The notes under the pieces: generated by a model
Database searches by the model: none
What the model was told of the DNA's origin: nothing
The model's input: the letters and a program-made list of their open reading frames with translations, nothing else
From: Methanothrix sp.
GTDB lineage: Archaea > Halobacteriota > Methanosarcinia > Methanotrichales > Methanotrichaceae
Assembly: GCF_030055635.1 (NCBI RefSeq)
Contig: NZ_JASFYM010000009.1
Span: 18,657-82,656 of the forward strand
Direction of reading: 5' to 3'
Length of the DNA stretch: 64,000 nt
Made by a program: the position numbers and the translations under genes
Shown: positions 27,374-36,049 of the stretch, in pieces
Layout of the letters: each line of letters starts with the position of its first letter
Position numbering within the stretch: the first letter of the stretch is position 1

Positions 27374-28660
27374 TCACAGGCCAACGAATCTTGAAACTGT
27401 AACTATCAGCAAAGCAACCGGTATGGCATATTTTGTGAGTAGAGAGAGAAGCATAAGCCGCCTCTCTGTGAGATGGACCTGGCGGATTAAGATATCGCTA
27501 TCCGTGTACCACCGGAAGACGACTGCAACAAGAAATGCAGCTACTGGCAGTCCTATCGTTCCAACAGTCTTATCCATCAGGTCTAAGATCTTTGACCCAA
27601 GCATATTTAGATCGACTGAGCTGTAGCTCAGACAAGAAGGCAGACCTATCAGCATAATGGTTACTGTCAGGAAAATGCTTGCCTTTGTCCTGTTCATGTT
27701 GGTTTCTCTAATAATGGCAGCCACAATCACCTCCATCATCGATATTGCTGAGGTGATAGCTACGGAGAAGAGAAGAGCGAAGAAAGCCGTCGAAAAAGCT
27801 CGACCTTGTGGCATCAATTCAAAGCCTTCGGGCAGAGTGGTAAAGGCAAGCTCAGCGCCTGCAGTGGGTTCTAGACCGAAGGTGAAGACTAGAGAAAAGA
27901 TATAGGCTCCTGCCAGCATGGCGACAGCAAGGTCAGCGATAGTGATGACCAAAGCGGATTGTGGTATGTCGGTTTCATCATCGAGATATGCCCCATATGT
28001 GATTAGAATGCCCATGCCGACTGATAGGGAGAAGAAAGCCTGACCCAGAGCAGCGCTCCAAACGCTTGGATGGGCGAGCATGGAGAAATCAGGGCTAAGG
28101 AAAAAGTTCATCCCAGGATGAAAACCTGGAAGAGTGATGGAGAAGAATACCAGAATCAGCAGGATGAGAAATGCAAATGGAATCAAAGTGGATACTATCT
28201 TCTCAATGCCCGCTCGAACGCCCAGACAAACAATCACGCCAGTTGCCAGCGCTGAGATCAAAAAGTAAGCTACTGGCTGCAACGAGGAGGTGAACGAAGA
28301 AAAGGCTATCTTGAGGTCGAGAAGTGAGAAGACCAGATACGCCATAGTCCAGCCGGTGATCACCAGATAGTAGCTCAGGATTAAGAGAAGTGTCGTACAT
28401 ATCATCCAACCCAATATCTTGAACTTTTCGCCAGCACGGCCAAAGCACGAGACCACATCCGCTCTAAAATGCCTTCCTACAGCCATCTCGAGGATCATCA
28501 GAGGAACGGCGAACAGAAGAACTGCCAAAAGGTACGGTATTAGGAAAGCTCCTCCTCCATTCTGCCCCACTACCGATGAAAATCGCCAAACATTGCCTAT
28601 GCCTACGGCTGATCCTATTGCTGCCAATATAAAACCCGTTCTCGAAGACCACCTCTCCAT
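27374..28660 (-). CDS. Sodium-dependent transporter, SNF (NSS) family
   Basis: About 428 residues from ATG 28660 (MERWSSRTGFILAAIGSAVG), where family members normally begin; an in-frame TTG at 28684 would add eight residues. The first helix motif GSAVGIGNVWRFSSVVGQNGGGAF is the sodium and substrate site of the neurotransmitter:sodium symporter fold. About eleven membrane segments follow. Prokaryotic members carry amino acids or related amines with sodium; the substrate here cannot be told. It is convergent with the Na/Pi carrier gene and its upstream side is a long non-coding stretch holding transposon-like repeats. Confidence 0.9.
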   Translation of the reverse strand: MERWSSRTGFILAAIGSAVGIGNVWRFSSVVGQNGGGAFLIPYLLAVLLFAVPLMILEMAVGRHFRADVVSCFGRAGEKFKILGWMICTTLLLILSYYLVITGWTMAYLVFSLLDLKIAFSSFTSSLQPVAYFLISALATGVIVCLGVRAGIEKIVSTLIPFAFLILLILVFFSITLPGFHPGMNFFLSPDFSMLAHPSVWSAALGQAFFSLSVGMGILITYGAYLDDETDIPQSALVITIADLAVAMLAGAYIFSLVFTFGLEPTAGAELAFTTLPEGFELMPQGRAFSTAFFALLFSVAITSAISMMEVIVAAIIRETNMNRTKASIFLTVTIMLIGLPSCLSYSSVDLNMLGSKILDLMDKTVGTIGLPVAAFLVAVVFRWYTDSDILIRQVHLTERRLMLLSLLTKYAIPVALLIVTVSRFVGL

Positions 28661-29044
28661 GTTTGCTCTTTTGATTATTCTCAAGGGCTTTATGTTGTCA
28701 TCTCTTACTATTTAGAATGTGATGCCGCAGATATTCGATGACGCGACTCTCTGGCCGAGATTCTGGCTTTATGCTTGGCCTCTTGCATTCGTTGCGCAAC
28801 TTGTTGTTATCGCCCAACTATCTGGGAGGTAGAGCTGACCATCGAGCGGTCTTCTACATGATCCGTTTACGTATCCAAATTTGAAGTGTTTTTGTGCACG
28901 GTCCTCACAAACCTGCTGCAGTTCCCAAGACCGCGGTTTAACAGCAAACCCTATTTATTGATGAGCGCAGTTGCTCACATCGCATGTATCAACCCAAAAA
29001 CGTGACGGAAAGTAACATGAATCTAATATATTTTATTTTAATTC
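28661..29044. other. Intergenic stretch upstream of the SNF gene
   Basis: Together with the two repeat elements further right, this fills the 724-base gap 28661-29384. It holds the SNF promoter region and a very A+T-rich block near 29025-29040. No gene is visible. Confidence 0.4.
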
Positions 29045-29173
29045 AAGCTGCTGTGTTGGAGAAGTTATGAAAATCCGCAACCAGAAGACGATTCCAGCAA
29101 TGCGTGAATAATAGATCAGAATCGATATCTTGAGACATTATCTCGAGAGGTTATCCAACACAGCAACTCAAGC
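29045..29173. mobile_element. MITE-like element with short terminal inverted repeats
   Basis: CTGCTGTGTTGGA at 29048-29060 is matched in inverted orientation by TCCAACACAGCA at 29154-29165, a 12-bp perfect inverted pair with partly matching flanks (CAAG outside both). The enclosed segment is about 130 bases, A+T-rich and non-coding. This is the layout of a non-autonomous insertion element. No clear target-site duplication was seen. Confidence 0.4.
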
Positions 29174-29250
29174 AGAAGATAGTGGTAGAAACAATGTCAA
29201 GGTACCAATATTATTGAAACGCTGCATGCGACATTAGAGGCGTGCCAAAA

Positions 29251-29338
29251 GGATGAAAGCGTTTGAGATGCGGGTTGGTTTCGTCCAAACAACCCGACAA
29301 GGAAGGTCAACCCTCCATGTCGTGCTTTCATGGTAAAC
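29251..29338 (+). repeat. Copy 2 of the 85-88 bp dispersed repeat
   Basis: Contains GAGATGCGGGTTGGTTTC and ATGTCGTGCTTTCATG in the same order as copy 1 (1149-1233, opposite strand). The core GGGTTG...CAACCC forms a six-bp hairpin stem. It ends about 46 bases from the helicase stop codon. Confidence 0.6.
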
Positions 29339-29384
29339 ACTCAGTACGCAAACCCAGGTCTTCAGGCCATAGAGGAGGTCACCT

Positions 29385-32300
29385 TCACGCCGGCTCCTCA
29401 GCTCTCGCCAGCAGCTCCTCGAAGTCGTAGTTCACGCTCGTCACCCCGAAGTCAGGCTCCCTCCGGAACGGTCTTCTTATGTAATGCACCCTGTGCTCAT
29501 CGCCAGCGAGAAACTCAACGATCGCCAGTATGTAATCATCCGGCTTGTTCAGCGACGTCAGGATCTCGTTTCTCGTCACCGTGAGCGTCTTGGCTCCGGA
29601 GGCCCGGCCCTTGACCTCGATGAACCTGAGACGCCCGGTTCTGGGATCCCTGCTCTCTATGTCGTATCCGATCCTCTCCGCCTCCCTGTCGATGGGCAGA
29701 TACCCGAGCCTCCGCTCGAGATCGATCACGATCTTACGGGCGCGAGCCGCGACTTCCTGAGGATCCACGTCCTCTGACCCCGCAACATCTCTACCACTCA
29801 ATGCATCGATCATCCCCCTTGGCACGACAAGGAACCCGCCAATGACAACGGGATGCATCGGAGATAGCTGCTTCTCCAGGTCGAGCTCCCTCATCCGCCT
29901 CTCAAGCCGGGCCTGGAGCTCATCCGCCCTTCTCCTCGCCTCCTGTGAGTTCAGCCGCGCTCCCGCTTTTCCCTCGCGCTCCAGAAGCTTGAGCTTCTCC
30001 GCCTGATGGTCCCAGTAGGCGATCTCCTTGGTGAGACGCTCCCTGACCGCGGCGCGAGTCCTCTCCACCATCTCCAGCCTGCGCGCCCTGACCTCGCTCA
30101 GGTGCTCAGGAACCATCTCACCAATTGCATGCTCCAGAGCCCTCTGTTCCAGCTCAGGTCCGATCCAGGCACACTCCGGTCTGCTCAGGATCTCAGCAGG
30201 CGATGGCTCGCCCGGAGCCAGCGGCCTCAGATCCAGATACGGAGCACTGTTCAGGTGCCTCACACCACCGGAGCGATCTACCTCGACGTAGAGCATGCGC
30301 CTGCTCACAGTCCGCCTCTCGCCTGACGGTAGAGTGCTCGCATCCTGAATCGCATGCTCCATGTAGAAGACGACCCGCGGATCCTTTCCATTATCGCGAT
30401 CATCCACAAGAACAGCGCCTGTGCGAAGGATATCGCGGTGCTTTTCAAGGATCAGATCGATGACCGCATCAAGAAGCGGATGCCCGGGGCAGAGGAACGC
30501 AGCTCTCGGCACGCCCTGCGGCGCGATGAGCTCCTTCTCGAAGACGACGCGCTCATACCTCTCCAGTATCTGCCTGTCTCTCGATCTTGCGTGCTGGCGG
30601 ATGCCCGCCGGCACCCTCCTGATCTCATAGCGCCTGCCCTCCCTCTGGTGCACCGCCCCGCCGAGATGCCGGAAAGCCTCAAGGAAGAACGACTCGATGT
30701 AGTGGGGCTGGAGCCTCCTGGCCTCTGCACGCTCCATCTCCTCTCTGATCCTGGCGACCTTCCCCACATCCATCAGATCGCGTGCGAGCGCCCGTTCCTC
30801 GATCAGCTCCATCAGGCGCTCACGGTCCACGGCCCCCTCTATCGCCCTCGTTATCCTGTCACGAACCTCGGGCCTGTCACCATACCGTATAGCGTCTATG
30901 AGCAGATCCTTCAGACTTCTCCCATCGAACTGGAGCTTCCCGAGAACATCGAAGACCCTTCCCCCCAGAGCCTCGCGTGCCCGGTCGAGCTTCTCGAGCA
31001 GCGTACGATACACATCGCCCTCTCGCGTATCCTCAGCAACAAGATTCCAGAGATGGCACACCTCAGTCTGTCCGATTCGATGTATCCTCCCGAACCTCTG
31101 CTCAATTCGATTTGGATTCCAGGGCAGATCGTAGTTCACCATCAGGTGCGCTCTCTGTAGATTTATGCCCTCACCGGCTGCATCGGTTGCGACGAGCACC
31201 CTTGCCTCTGGATCGTAGAGGAAAACCTCCTGAGCTCTCCGCCTCTCCTCCCGCTTCATACCCCCATGTATCGTAACAACCGCTTCATTCCGCCCGAAAA
31301 GGGAGCGTATCCTGTCTGCCAGGTAGCTCAGAGTGTCCCTGTGCTCTGTGAATATGACAAGCTTCTCCCTGGAGATCGAGCTGGATCTGATTGTTGCATC
31401 TTTTGATTCAAACACCTCGCTCAGAACCCTCGAAAGCTCAACCCATTTGGAATCCCTGCCGCTCTTGCGCACCCTCCCGGCGAGATCCTCAAGCCGCCTC
31501 AGCGTCTCGATCTCAGATCTGAGATCATCGATGGTCTGAGCTGCTGTGGCCTGGCCCACCACCTCCTGCTCTATGAGGTATACCTCAGACTCAGGCGCGT
31601 CCTCAAGCTCCTCCAGCTCCTCCGCATCCAGCTCCAGCCCGCCCGCTGCATTCATCCTCCGATTCTTCATCTCATGAAGCTGCTTCTCCAGCCGCTCCCG
31701 CCTCCTGCGCAGCGACCGGTATATCGCCTCCGGCGAGGATGCAAGCCTCCGCTGCAGAATCGTCAGCGCAAAACCCACCGTCCCAGCACGTTTGTTGTTT
31801 GCGAGGGCATCCGCCCTGTTGAACTCCTCACGAACGTACTCGGTCACCTCCCTGTACAGCTCTGCTTCCTCCATGGATAGTTTGAACGGTACAGTGTAGG
31901 CTATGCGCTCCGGAAAAAGCGGCGTCCCGTCGAACCTGAGCAGGCTCTCCTTGTCCACCCTTCGCATAAGATCGGAGACATCAACTCTGTGAACACCACC
32001 CCTGAACCTGCCCTCGAACCGATCGCTGTCGAGCAGCGCCATGAACAGCTGGAAGTCCTCCTCCTTGCCATTGTGCGGGGTGGCGGTGAGAAGCAGGAAG
32101 TGGCGGGTGATGCCGGAGAGAATCTGCCCGAGCCTGTACCGCTTCGTGTACTTCACCTCGTCTCCGAAGAACGTGGCTGAGAGCTTGTGCGCCTCATCAC
32201 ATACTATGAGATCGTAGCGGCACTCATCAACGCGGAGCTTGTCGTGGAGCGTCTCATCCCTGGCGAGCTTGTCGAGCCTCGCGATTGCCAGGTCGTTCTC

Positions 32301-32936
32301 CAGGAACCAGTTTCCGGTTCTCGCAGCCTCTAGCTTGTCATTTGTGAGTATCTCGAAGTGAAGATGGAATCGCTGGTACAGCTCATCTTGCCACTGCTCG
32401 GCCAGGCTTCCAGGGCAGACTATGAGGCATCTGTGGAGATCCTCTCTGAGCATCATTTCCTTTATCAGAAGCCCTGCCATGATCGTCTTCCCCGCGCCCG
32501 GATCATCGGCAAGGAGGAAGCGCAGAGGCTGGCGCGGGAGCATGATCTCGTAAACCGCTGAGATCTGGTGGGGCAGGGGCTCGACGAGAGATGTGTGCAC
32601 TGCTAGCAGCGGATCGAATAGATGTGCCATTCTGATCCTGTACGCCTCGGATACCAGACGGAAGAGCTTGCCATCGCCTCCAAAGCTCCACTGGTGCCTC
32701 TCAGCCGGCTCCAGGCGCTGCTCATCATCCCTGTAGAGTATCTCCTCAGCAACACGCCCAGATGGCGTCCTGTAGATCACGCTCAGCGCGTTCGGGCCGT
32801 GCCACCGCACGCTCACCACAGTCACAGTGGAGTCAGGCAGCACCCCGCGCAGGGAGATATTCGGGCGGATGTCCTCCAGCCTCAGTCCAAACCACCTCTC
32901 GTGGATTTGATCCTGATTCCATGCACCCTGCAGCAC
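29385..32936 (-). CDS. SNF2-type helicase with C-terminal DUF3883 domain, putative anti-phage component
   Basis: Protein of 1183 residues, GTG start with GGTGAGG just upstream. Helicase motifs: Walker A DPGAGKT at 145-151, DEAH at 247-250, LLLTATPHNG, and motif VI NRIEQRFGRIHRIGQ. A long charged middle region (roughly 400-900) follows. The C-terminus has YDIESRDPRTGRLRFIEVKG, the DUF3883 motif whose D...E-x-K pattern resembles PD-(D/E)xK nucleases. Helicases of this type accompany DUF1156 methylases and DUF499 ATPases in anti-phage-associated gene sets; here those partners lie 6.5 kb away on the same strand. The start overlaps the end of xseA by 55 bases. Translocase or DNA-remodelling activity is probable; nuclease activity is only suggested. 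Confidence 0.87.
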   Translation of the reverse strand: MLQGAWNQDQIHERWFGLRLEDIRPNISLRGVLPDSTVTVVSVRWHGPNALSVIYRTPSGRVAEEILYRDDEQRLEPAERHQWSFGGDGKLFRLVSEAYRIRMAHLFDPLLAVHTSLVEPLPHQISAVYEIMLPRQPLRFLLADDPGAGKTIMAGLLIKEMMLREDLHRCLIVCPGSLAEQWQDELYQRFHLHFEILTNDKLEAARTGNWFLENDLAIARLDKLARDETLHDKLRVDECRYDLIVCDEAHKLSATFFGDEVKYTKRYRLGQILSGITRHFLLLTATPHNGKEEDFQLFMALLDSDRFEGRFRGGVHRVDVSDLMRRVDKESLLRFDGTPLFPERIAYTVPFKLSMEEAELYREVTEYVREEFNRADALANNKRAGTVGFALTILQRRLASSPEAIYRSLRRRRERLEKQLHEMKNRRMNAAGGLELDAEELEELEDAPESEVYLIEQEVVGQATAAQTIDDLRSEIETLRRLEDLAGRVRKSGRDSKWVELSRVLSEVFESKDATIRSSSISREKLVIFTEHRDTLSYLADRIRSLFGRNEAVVTIHGGMKREERRRAQEVFLYDPEARVLVATDAAGEGINLQRAHLMVNYDLPWNPNRIEQRFGRIHRIGQTEVCHLWNLVAEDTREGDVYRTLLEKLDRAREALGGRVFDVLGKLQFDGRSLKDLLIDAIRYGDRPEVRDRITRAIEGAVDRERLMELIEERALARDLMDVGKVARIREEMERAEARRLQPHYIESFFLEAFRHLGGAVHQREGRRYEIRRVPAGIRQHARSRDRQILERYERVVFEKELIAPQGVPRAAFLCPGHPLLDAVIDLILEKHRDILRTGAVLVDDRDNGKDPRVVFYMEHAIQDASTLPSGERRTVSRRMLYVEVDRSGGVRHLNSAPYLDLRPLAPGEPSPAEILSRPECAWIGPELEQRALEHAIGEMVPEHLSEVRARRLEMVERTRAAVRERLTKEIAYWDHQAEKLKLLEREGKAGARLNSQEARRRADELQARLERRMRELDLEKQLSPMHPVVIGGFLVVPRGMIDALSGRDVAGSEDVDPQEVAARARKIVIDLERRLGYLPIDREAERIGYDIESRDPRTGRLRFIEVKGRASGAKTLTVTRNEILTSLNKPDDYILAIVEFLAGDEHRVHYIRRPFRREPDFGVTSVNYDFEELLARAEEPA

Positions 32937-34093
32937 GCCTCACCATCTGAGAACACAAGCCTGATATCCTCACCCCTGGAGAGATCTGCTGCACGGCACA
33001 CGACTCCGGATGGGCCTACAACCATGGTGTAACCCCTTGATAGCAGTGCGAGCGGGCTCGCAGAATCCAGTCTTGCCCTGGAGAGCTCAAGCCTTCTCTC
33101 TCTGGAGTCCAAGATCGAGATCTCAGCATCCAGAAGTCTCCTCGAGAGATCTCGAAGCCTGATTTTCCTCCTATCGAGGAGGGCATACATCTGGCGGGCC
33201 TCAACGCCCCTTCCGAGGTAATCCAGTCTGGATCTGATTCGCTCCAGCTGCGAATCGATGGCCCATGTCATGCGATCCTCCAGGTTCCGGAGGCGCAGCC
33301 TGATCTCCTCCACATCAGGCACTGCCAGCCTCGCGGCAGCTGTCGGCGTCGACGCCCTCGCATCCGCGACCAGATCGGCGATTGTGACGTCAACCTCATG
33401 TCCGACCGCTGATATGACAGGAGCATCGCACTCAGCTATCGCCCGCGCTAGGTGCTCGTCGTTGAATGGCGAGAGATCCTCAGCAGAGCCGCCACCCCTG
33501 CATAGTATTATGACGTCCGCCCTCCCGCGCAGAGCCCTCAAAGCGAGTATCATGCTCTGCGCAGCTGCATCCCCCTGCACGGTCGCCGGCGAGAGTACGA
33601 TCCTCGCGGGATATCTCCCAAGAGAGCGAACAACATCTCGAAGCGCAGCCCCATCCAGGGATGTGACGATCCCGATCCTCTCCGGATATTTTGGGAGATG
33701 CCTCTTCCTCTCAGGAGCGAAGAGCCCCTCAGCTGCAAGCCTTCTCCGGATGACCTCGAGCTCCATCGCGCTCCTCCCGATGCCGGTGTCGGGAGAGATC
33801 AATCGCACCTGGAGCTGGACATCACCCCTCGCCTTGTAGAATCCAACATCACCGAAGACCCTGACGTTCATGCCGTCCCTGAGAGCAAAATCGAGGTCAG
33901 CTGCATGGTTCCTGAACATGACGCATGAGATCTGGGCCTCAGAGTCCTTCAGAGTGAAGTACCGGTGGCCTGAGCTGTGGTTCACAACATTCGAGAGCTC
34001 GCCACGCGCCCAGACATCATGAAGCCTCACATCCCCGGCTATCCTGTCCTGGATCCTTGTGCAGAGCTCGGAAACAGAATACGTGTATACCAT
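32882..34093 (-). CDS. xseA: Exodeoxyribonuclease VII large subunit
   Basis: Protein of 403 residues. The N-terminal OB-fold domain reads VWARGELSNVVNHSSGHRYFTLKD, a hallmark of XseA, followed by the catalytic core with GIVTSLDGAALRDV, CRGGGSAEDLSPFND and SAVGHEVDVTIADLVADARASTPTAAA. The enzyme degrades single-stranded DNA from both ends, normally as one large subunit with several XseB small subunits. No xseB-like reading frame is adjacent. A TATA box lies about 28 bases before the ATG, so the mRNA is probably leaderless. The downstream helicase gene overlaps its 3' end, suggesting co-expression. XseA is patchy in archaea and likely acquired from bacteria. Confidence 0.93.
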   Translation of the reverse strand: MVYTYSVSELCTRIQDRIAGDVRLHDVWARGELSNVVNHSSGHRYFTLKDSEAQISCVMFRNHAADLDFALRDGMNVRVFGDVGFYKARGDVQLQVRLISPDTGIGRSAMELEVIRRRLAAEGLFAPERKRHLPKYPERIGIVTSLDGAALRDVVRSLGRYPARIVLSPATVQGDAAAQSMILALRALRGRADVIILCRGGGSAEDLSPFNDEHLARAIAECDAPVISAVGHEVDVTIADLVADARASTPTAAARLAVPDVEEIRLRLRNLEDRMTWAIDSQLERIRSRLDYLGRGVEARQMYALLDRRKIRLRDLSRRLLDAEISILDSRERRLELSRARLDSASPLALLSRGYTMVVGPSGVVCRAADLSRGEDIRLVFSDGEACCRVHGIRIKSTRGGLD

Positions 34094-34117
34094 CAGGTGG
34101 TAGCAGCTCTCGCGATC

Positions 34118-34125
34118 TTATATAA
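34118..34125 (-). promoter_or_regulatory. TATA box for xseA
   Basis: TTATATAA, preceded on the minus strand by an A-run, centred about 28 bases before the xseA ATG. That spacing puts the transcription start at or next to the start codon. Confidence 0.55.
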
Positions 34126-34257
34126 TTTTTTTGTGATGCATTTGAGTGCGAAAAAAATATAGGCCGCAGCCCCACATGGCCGCATCCTTTGCCGATGCCT
34201 CTGGGCCTCTGATGATCCCACCCGAACACTACGTGACCCCTGATACCGTCAGGGCTC

Positions 34258-34363
34258 ATCCTGTGATTCAGCGGATCATTAACCTCGCAGAAAGATGTGG
34301 CGTCAACTGCTGATGGTGGAGGTTATCAGAGTTTGCCTCTCCTATGATTCGACCACATGAGCC
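34258..34363 (+). repeat. Dispersed intergenic repeat, copy A
   Basis: The left end CTGTGATTCAGCGGATC is at 34261-34277 and the right end GATTCGACCACATGAGCC at 34346-34363. Both ends match the copies at 3589-3685 and 47338-47434. It lies in the spacer between xseA and the aminotransferase gene. Confidence 0.65.
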
Positions 34364-34386
34364 ACCGTCAGAGTCGCTGTGCGCGG

Positions 34387-35526
34387 CTAACCACTCAGCA
34401 TTCTCCCGATGCGCTCCAGCGCCTCTCTTATGCGGTCTATCGATGTGGCATACGAGATCCTCACGTAATCCTCTCCAGCGGGCCCGAATGCAGATCCAGG
34501 GGTGACCGCGATCTTCGCCTCTCTCAGGAGGCGCTCAGCGAAGGCATCCCCTCCGCCGAGGTGAGAGACATCGGGGAACGTGTAGAAGGCCCCTCCCGGA
34601 AGCGCGCATCTTATCCCAAGAGATCTCAAACCCTCCACCAGCAGATCTCTTCTCGCCCTGAACTCCTCTGTCATCCTCTTCACTTCATCCTGCGGCCCCT
34701 CGAGAGCTGCGATGCCTGCCCACTGGACGAAGGTGGTCGGATGTGACACAGAATGGGATAGAAGCCTGCTGACCCATTTCAGTATATCCTTCGGGCCTGT
34801 GAGGTATCCCAGCCTCCAGCCGGTCATTGCATATGACTTTGAGAAGCCGTTTATGGTAACGGTCCTGTCAGCCATATCAGGGAGCGAGGCTATGCTGATG
34901 TGCTCATGCCCGTAGATTATCTTCTCGTAGACCTCATCGGATACGACGTAGATATCGTGGTCGATGGCGATATCCCGGATCTCGTTCATCACATCACGCC
35001 CGAAGACGGCGCCGGTCGGGTTGCACGGGGAGTTTACCAGTATCGCCTTTGTCCTGGATGTTATCGCATCAGGAAGATCTATCGGCATGAAATCCTGGTC
35101 GACGTCTGCCCACACGGGCCTGCCGCCAGCGAACCTGATGCAGGGCTCGTAGCTCACCCATGATGGGCCGATGAGCACCATCTCATCCCCATCATCGAGG
35201 AGCGCCTGGATTGCAGCGAAGACGGCCATCTTCGCGCCAGGGGTGACAACAACATCCTCAGGCACCGCTGGGATCCTGTTCTCCTCGCGGAGCTTCTTCG
35301 CGATCGCCCTTCTGAGCTCAGGTATCCCGTTCGTCGGGGTGTACCTAGTCTTACCCTCCGTCACGTACCTGCAGGCTGCATCGCATATGTGTCTGGGGGT
35401 ATCGAAATCAGGCTCCCCAACACCGAGATCTATGATGTCGAAACCCTCAGAGTTCATGCGCTTGGCCTCCGCAGAGATCCTCATGGTGGCTGATTCCTCT
35501 ATCGAGGCGAGCCTCTTTGATACCAT
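34387..35526 (-). CDS. PLP-dependent aminotransferase, aspartate aminotransferase type
   Basis: Protein of 379 residues, fold type I class I/II. LGVGEPDFDTP near the start binds substrate, NSPCNPTGAVF and SDEVYEKIIY are the cofactor-binding segments, and NGFSKSYAMTGWRLGY carries the Schiff-base lysine; the final RISYA holds the carboxylate-binding arginine. Archaeal members of this group act mostly on aspartate or aromatic amino acids with 2-oxoglutarate. Exact specificity cannot be read. It follows ribH with a single base between them, so the two form an operon. Confidence 0.87.
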   Translation of the reverse strand: MVSKRLASIEESATMRISAEAKRMNSEGFDIIDLGVGEPDFDTPRHICDAACRYVTEGKTRYTPTNGIPELRRAIAKKLREENRIPAVPEDVVVTPGAKMAVFAAIQALLDDGDEMVLIGPSWVSYEPCIRFAGGRPVWADVDQDFMPIDLPDAITSRTKAILVNSPCNPTGAVFGRDVMNEIRDIAIDHDIYVVSDEVYEKIIYGHEHISIASLPDMADRTVTINGFSKSYAMTGWRLGYLTGPKDILKWVSRLLSHSVSHPTTFVQWAGIAALEGPQDEVKRMTEEFRARRDLLVEGLRSLGIRCALPGGAFYTFPDVSHLGGGDAFAERLLREAKIAVTPGSAFGPAGEDYVRISYATSIDRIREALERIGRMLSG

Positions 35527-35527
35527 A

Positions 35528-35938
35528 TCACTCCCCCCTCAGGCGCCTGACCATCTTGACGGCTGCCTCAACCGCGCGCTTGCCATAATCGACGCGCTTG
35601 TGGGCATCCGGCCTGGACATCCTCGGTCCGCTGATGCCGAGCGTGACGGGCTTGTCGAACTCCAGCGAGAGATCCATGAGCTTTCTTGCAGCATGCTGTG
35701 CGACTATCTCGTCATGCGCGGTCTCGCCCTGGATCACGCATCCGATCGCCACAACAGCATCGATCTCATCGCTCTTCAGGAGCTTTCTTACAGCCAGCGG
35801 CATGTCGTAGACCCCGGGAACCATTATCGTCTCCACAACCTCAGCGCCGAGAAATCGCGCATGCTCCCTCCCGAGGAGCTCCATCTGGTATGTTATATCC
35901 CTATTGAACTCTGAAACCACGAAACCAAGTCGTACCAT
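35528..35938 (-). CDS. ribH: 6,7-dimethyl-8-ribityllumazine synthase
   Basis: About 136 residues from ATG 35938 (MVRLGFVVSEFNRDITYQME), the usual beginning for archaeal RibH; an in-frame ATG at 35968 sits near the expected transcription start and could also be used. The motifs EFN, VPGVYDMPLAVRKL and IGCVIQGETAHDEIV are the substrate-binding and catalytic (His) segments. The enzyme condenses 5-amino-6-ribitylaminouracil with dihydroxybutanone phosphate, the penultimate riboflavin step, within an icosahedral or pentameric shell. The TATA-like TTTATTAAAG at 35987-35996 is well placed. The aminotransferase gene follows immediately. Confidence 0.92.
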   Translation of the reverse strand: MVRLGFVVSEFNRDITYQMELLGREHARFLGAEVVETIMVPGVYDMPLAVRKLLKSDEIDAVVAIGCVIQGETAHDEIVAQHAARKLMDLSLEFDKPVTLGISGPRMSRPDAHKRVDYGKRAVEAAVKMVRRLRGE

Positions 35939-36049
35939 AACATCAACATCCGATGAAGATGTAACCATCTAGGTTCATGCATTCTTTAATAAATCCATCG
36001 ATACCATGCATCAAAACCCATTTATCCTAAGCAAATTGGGAGGACATCC

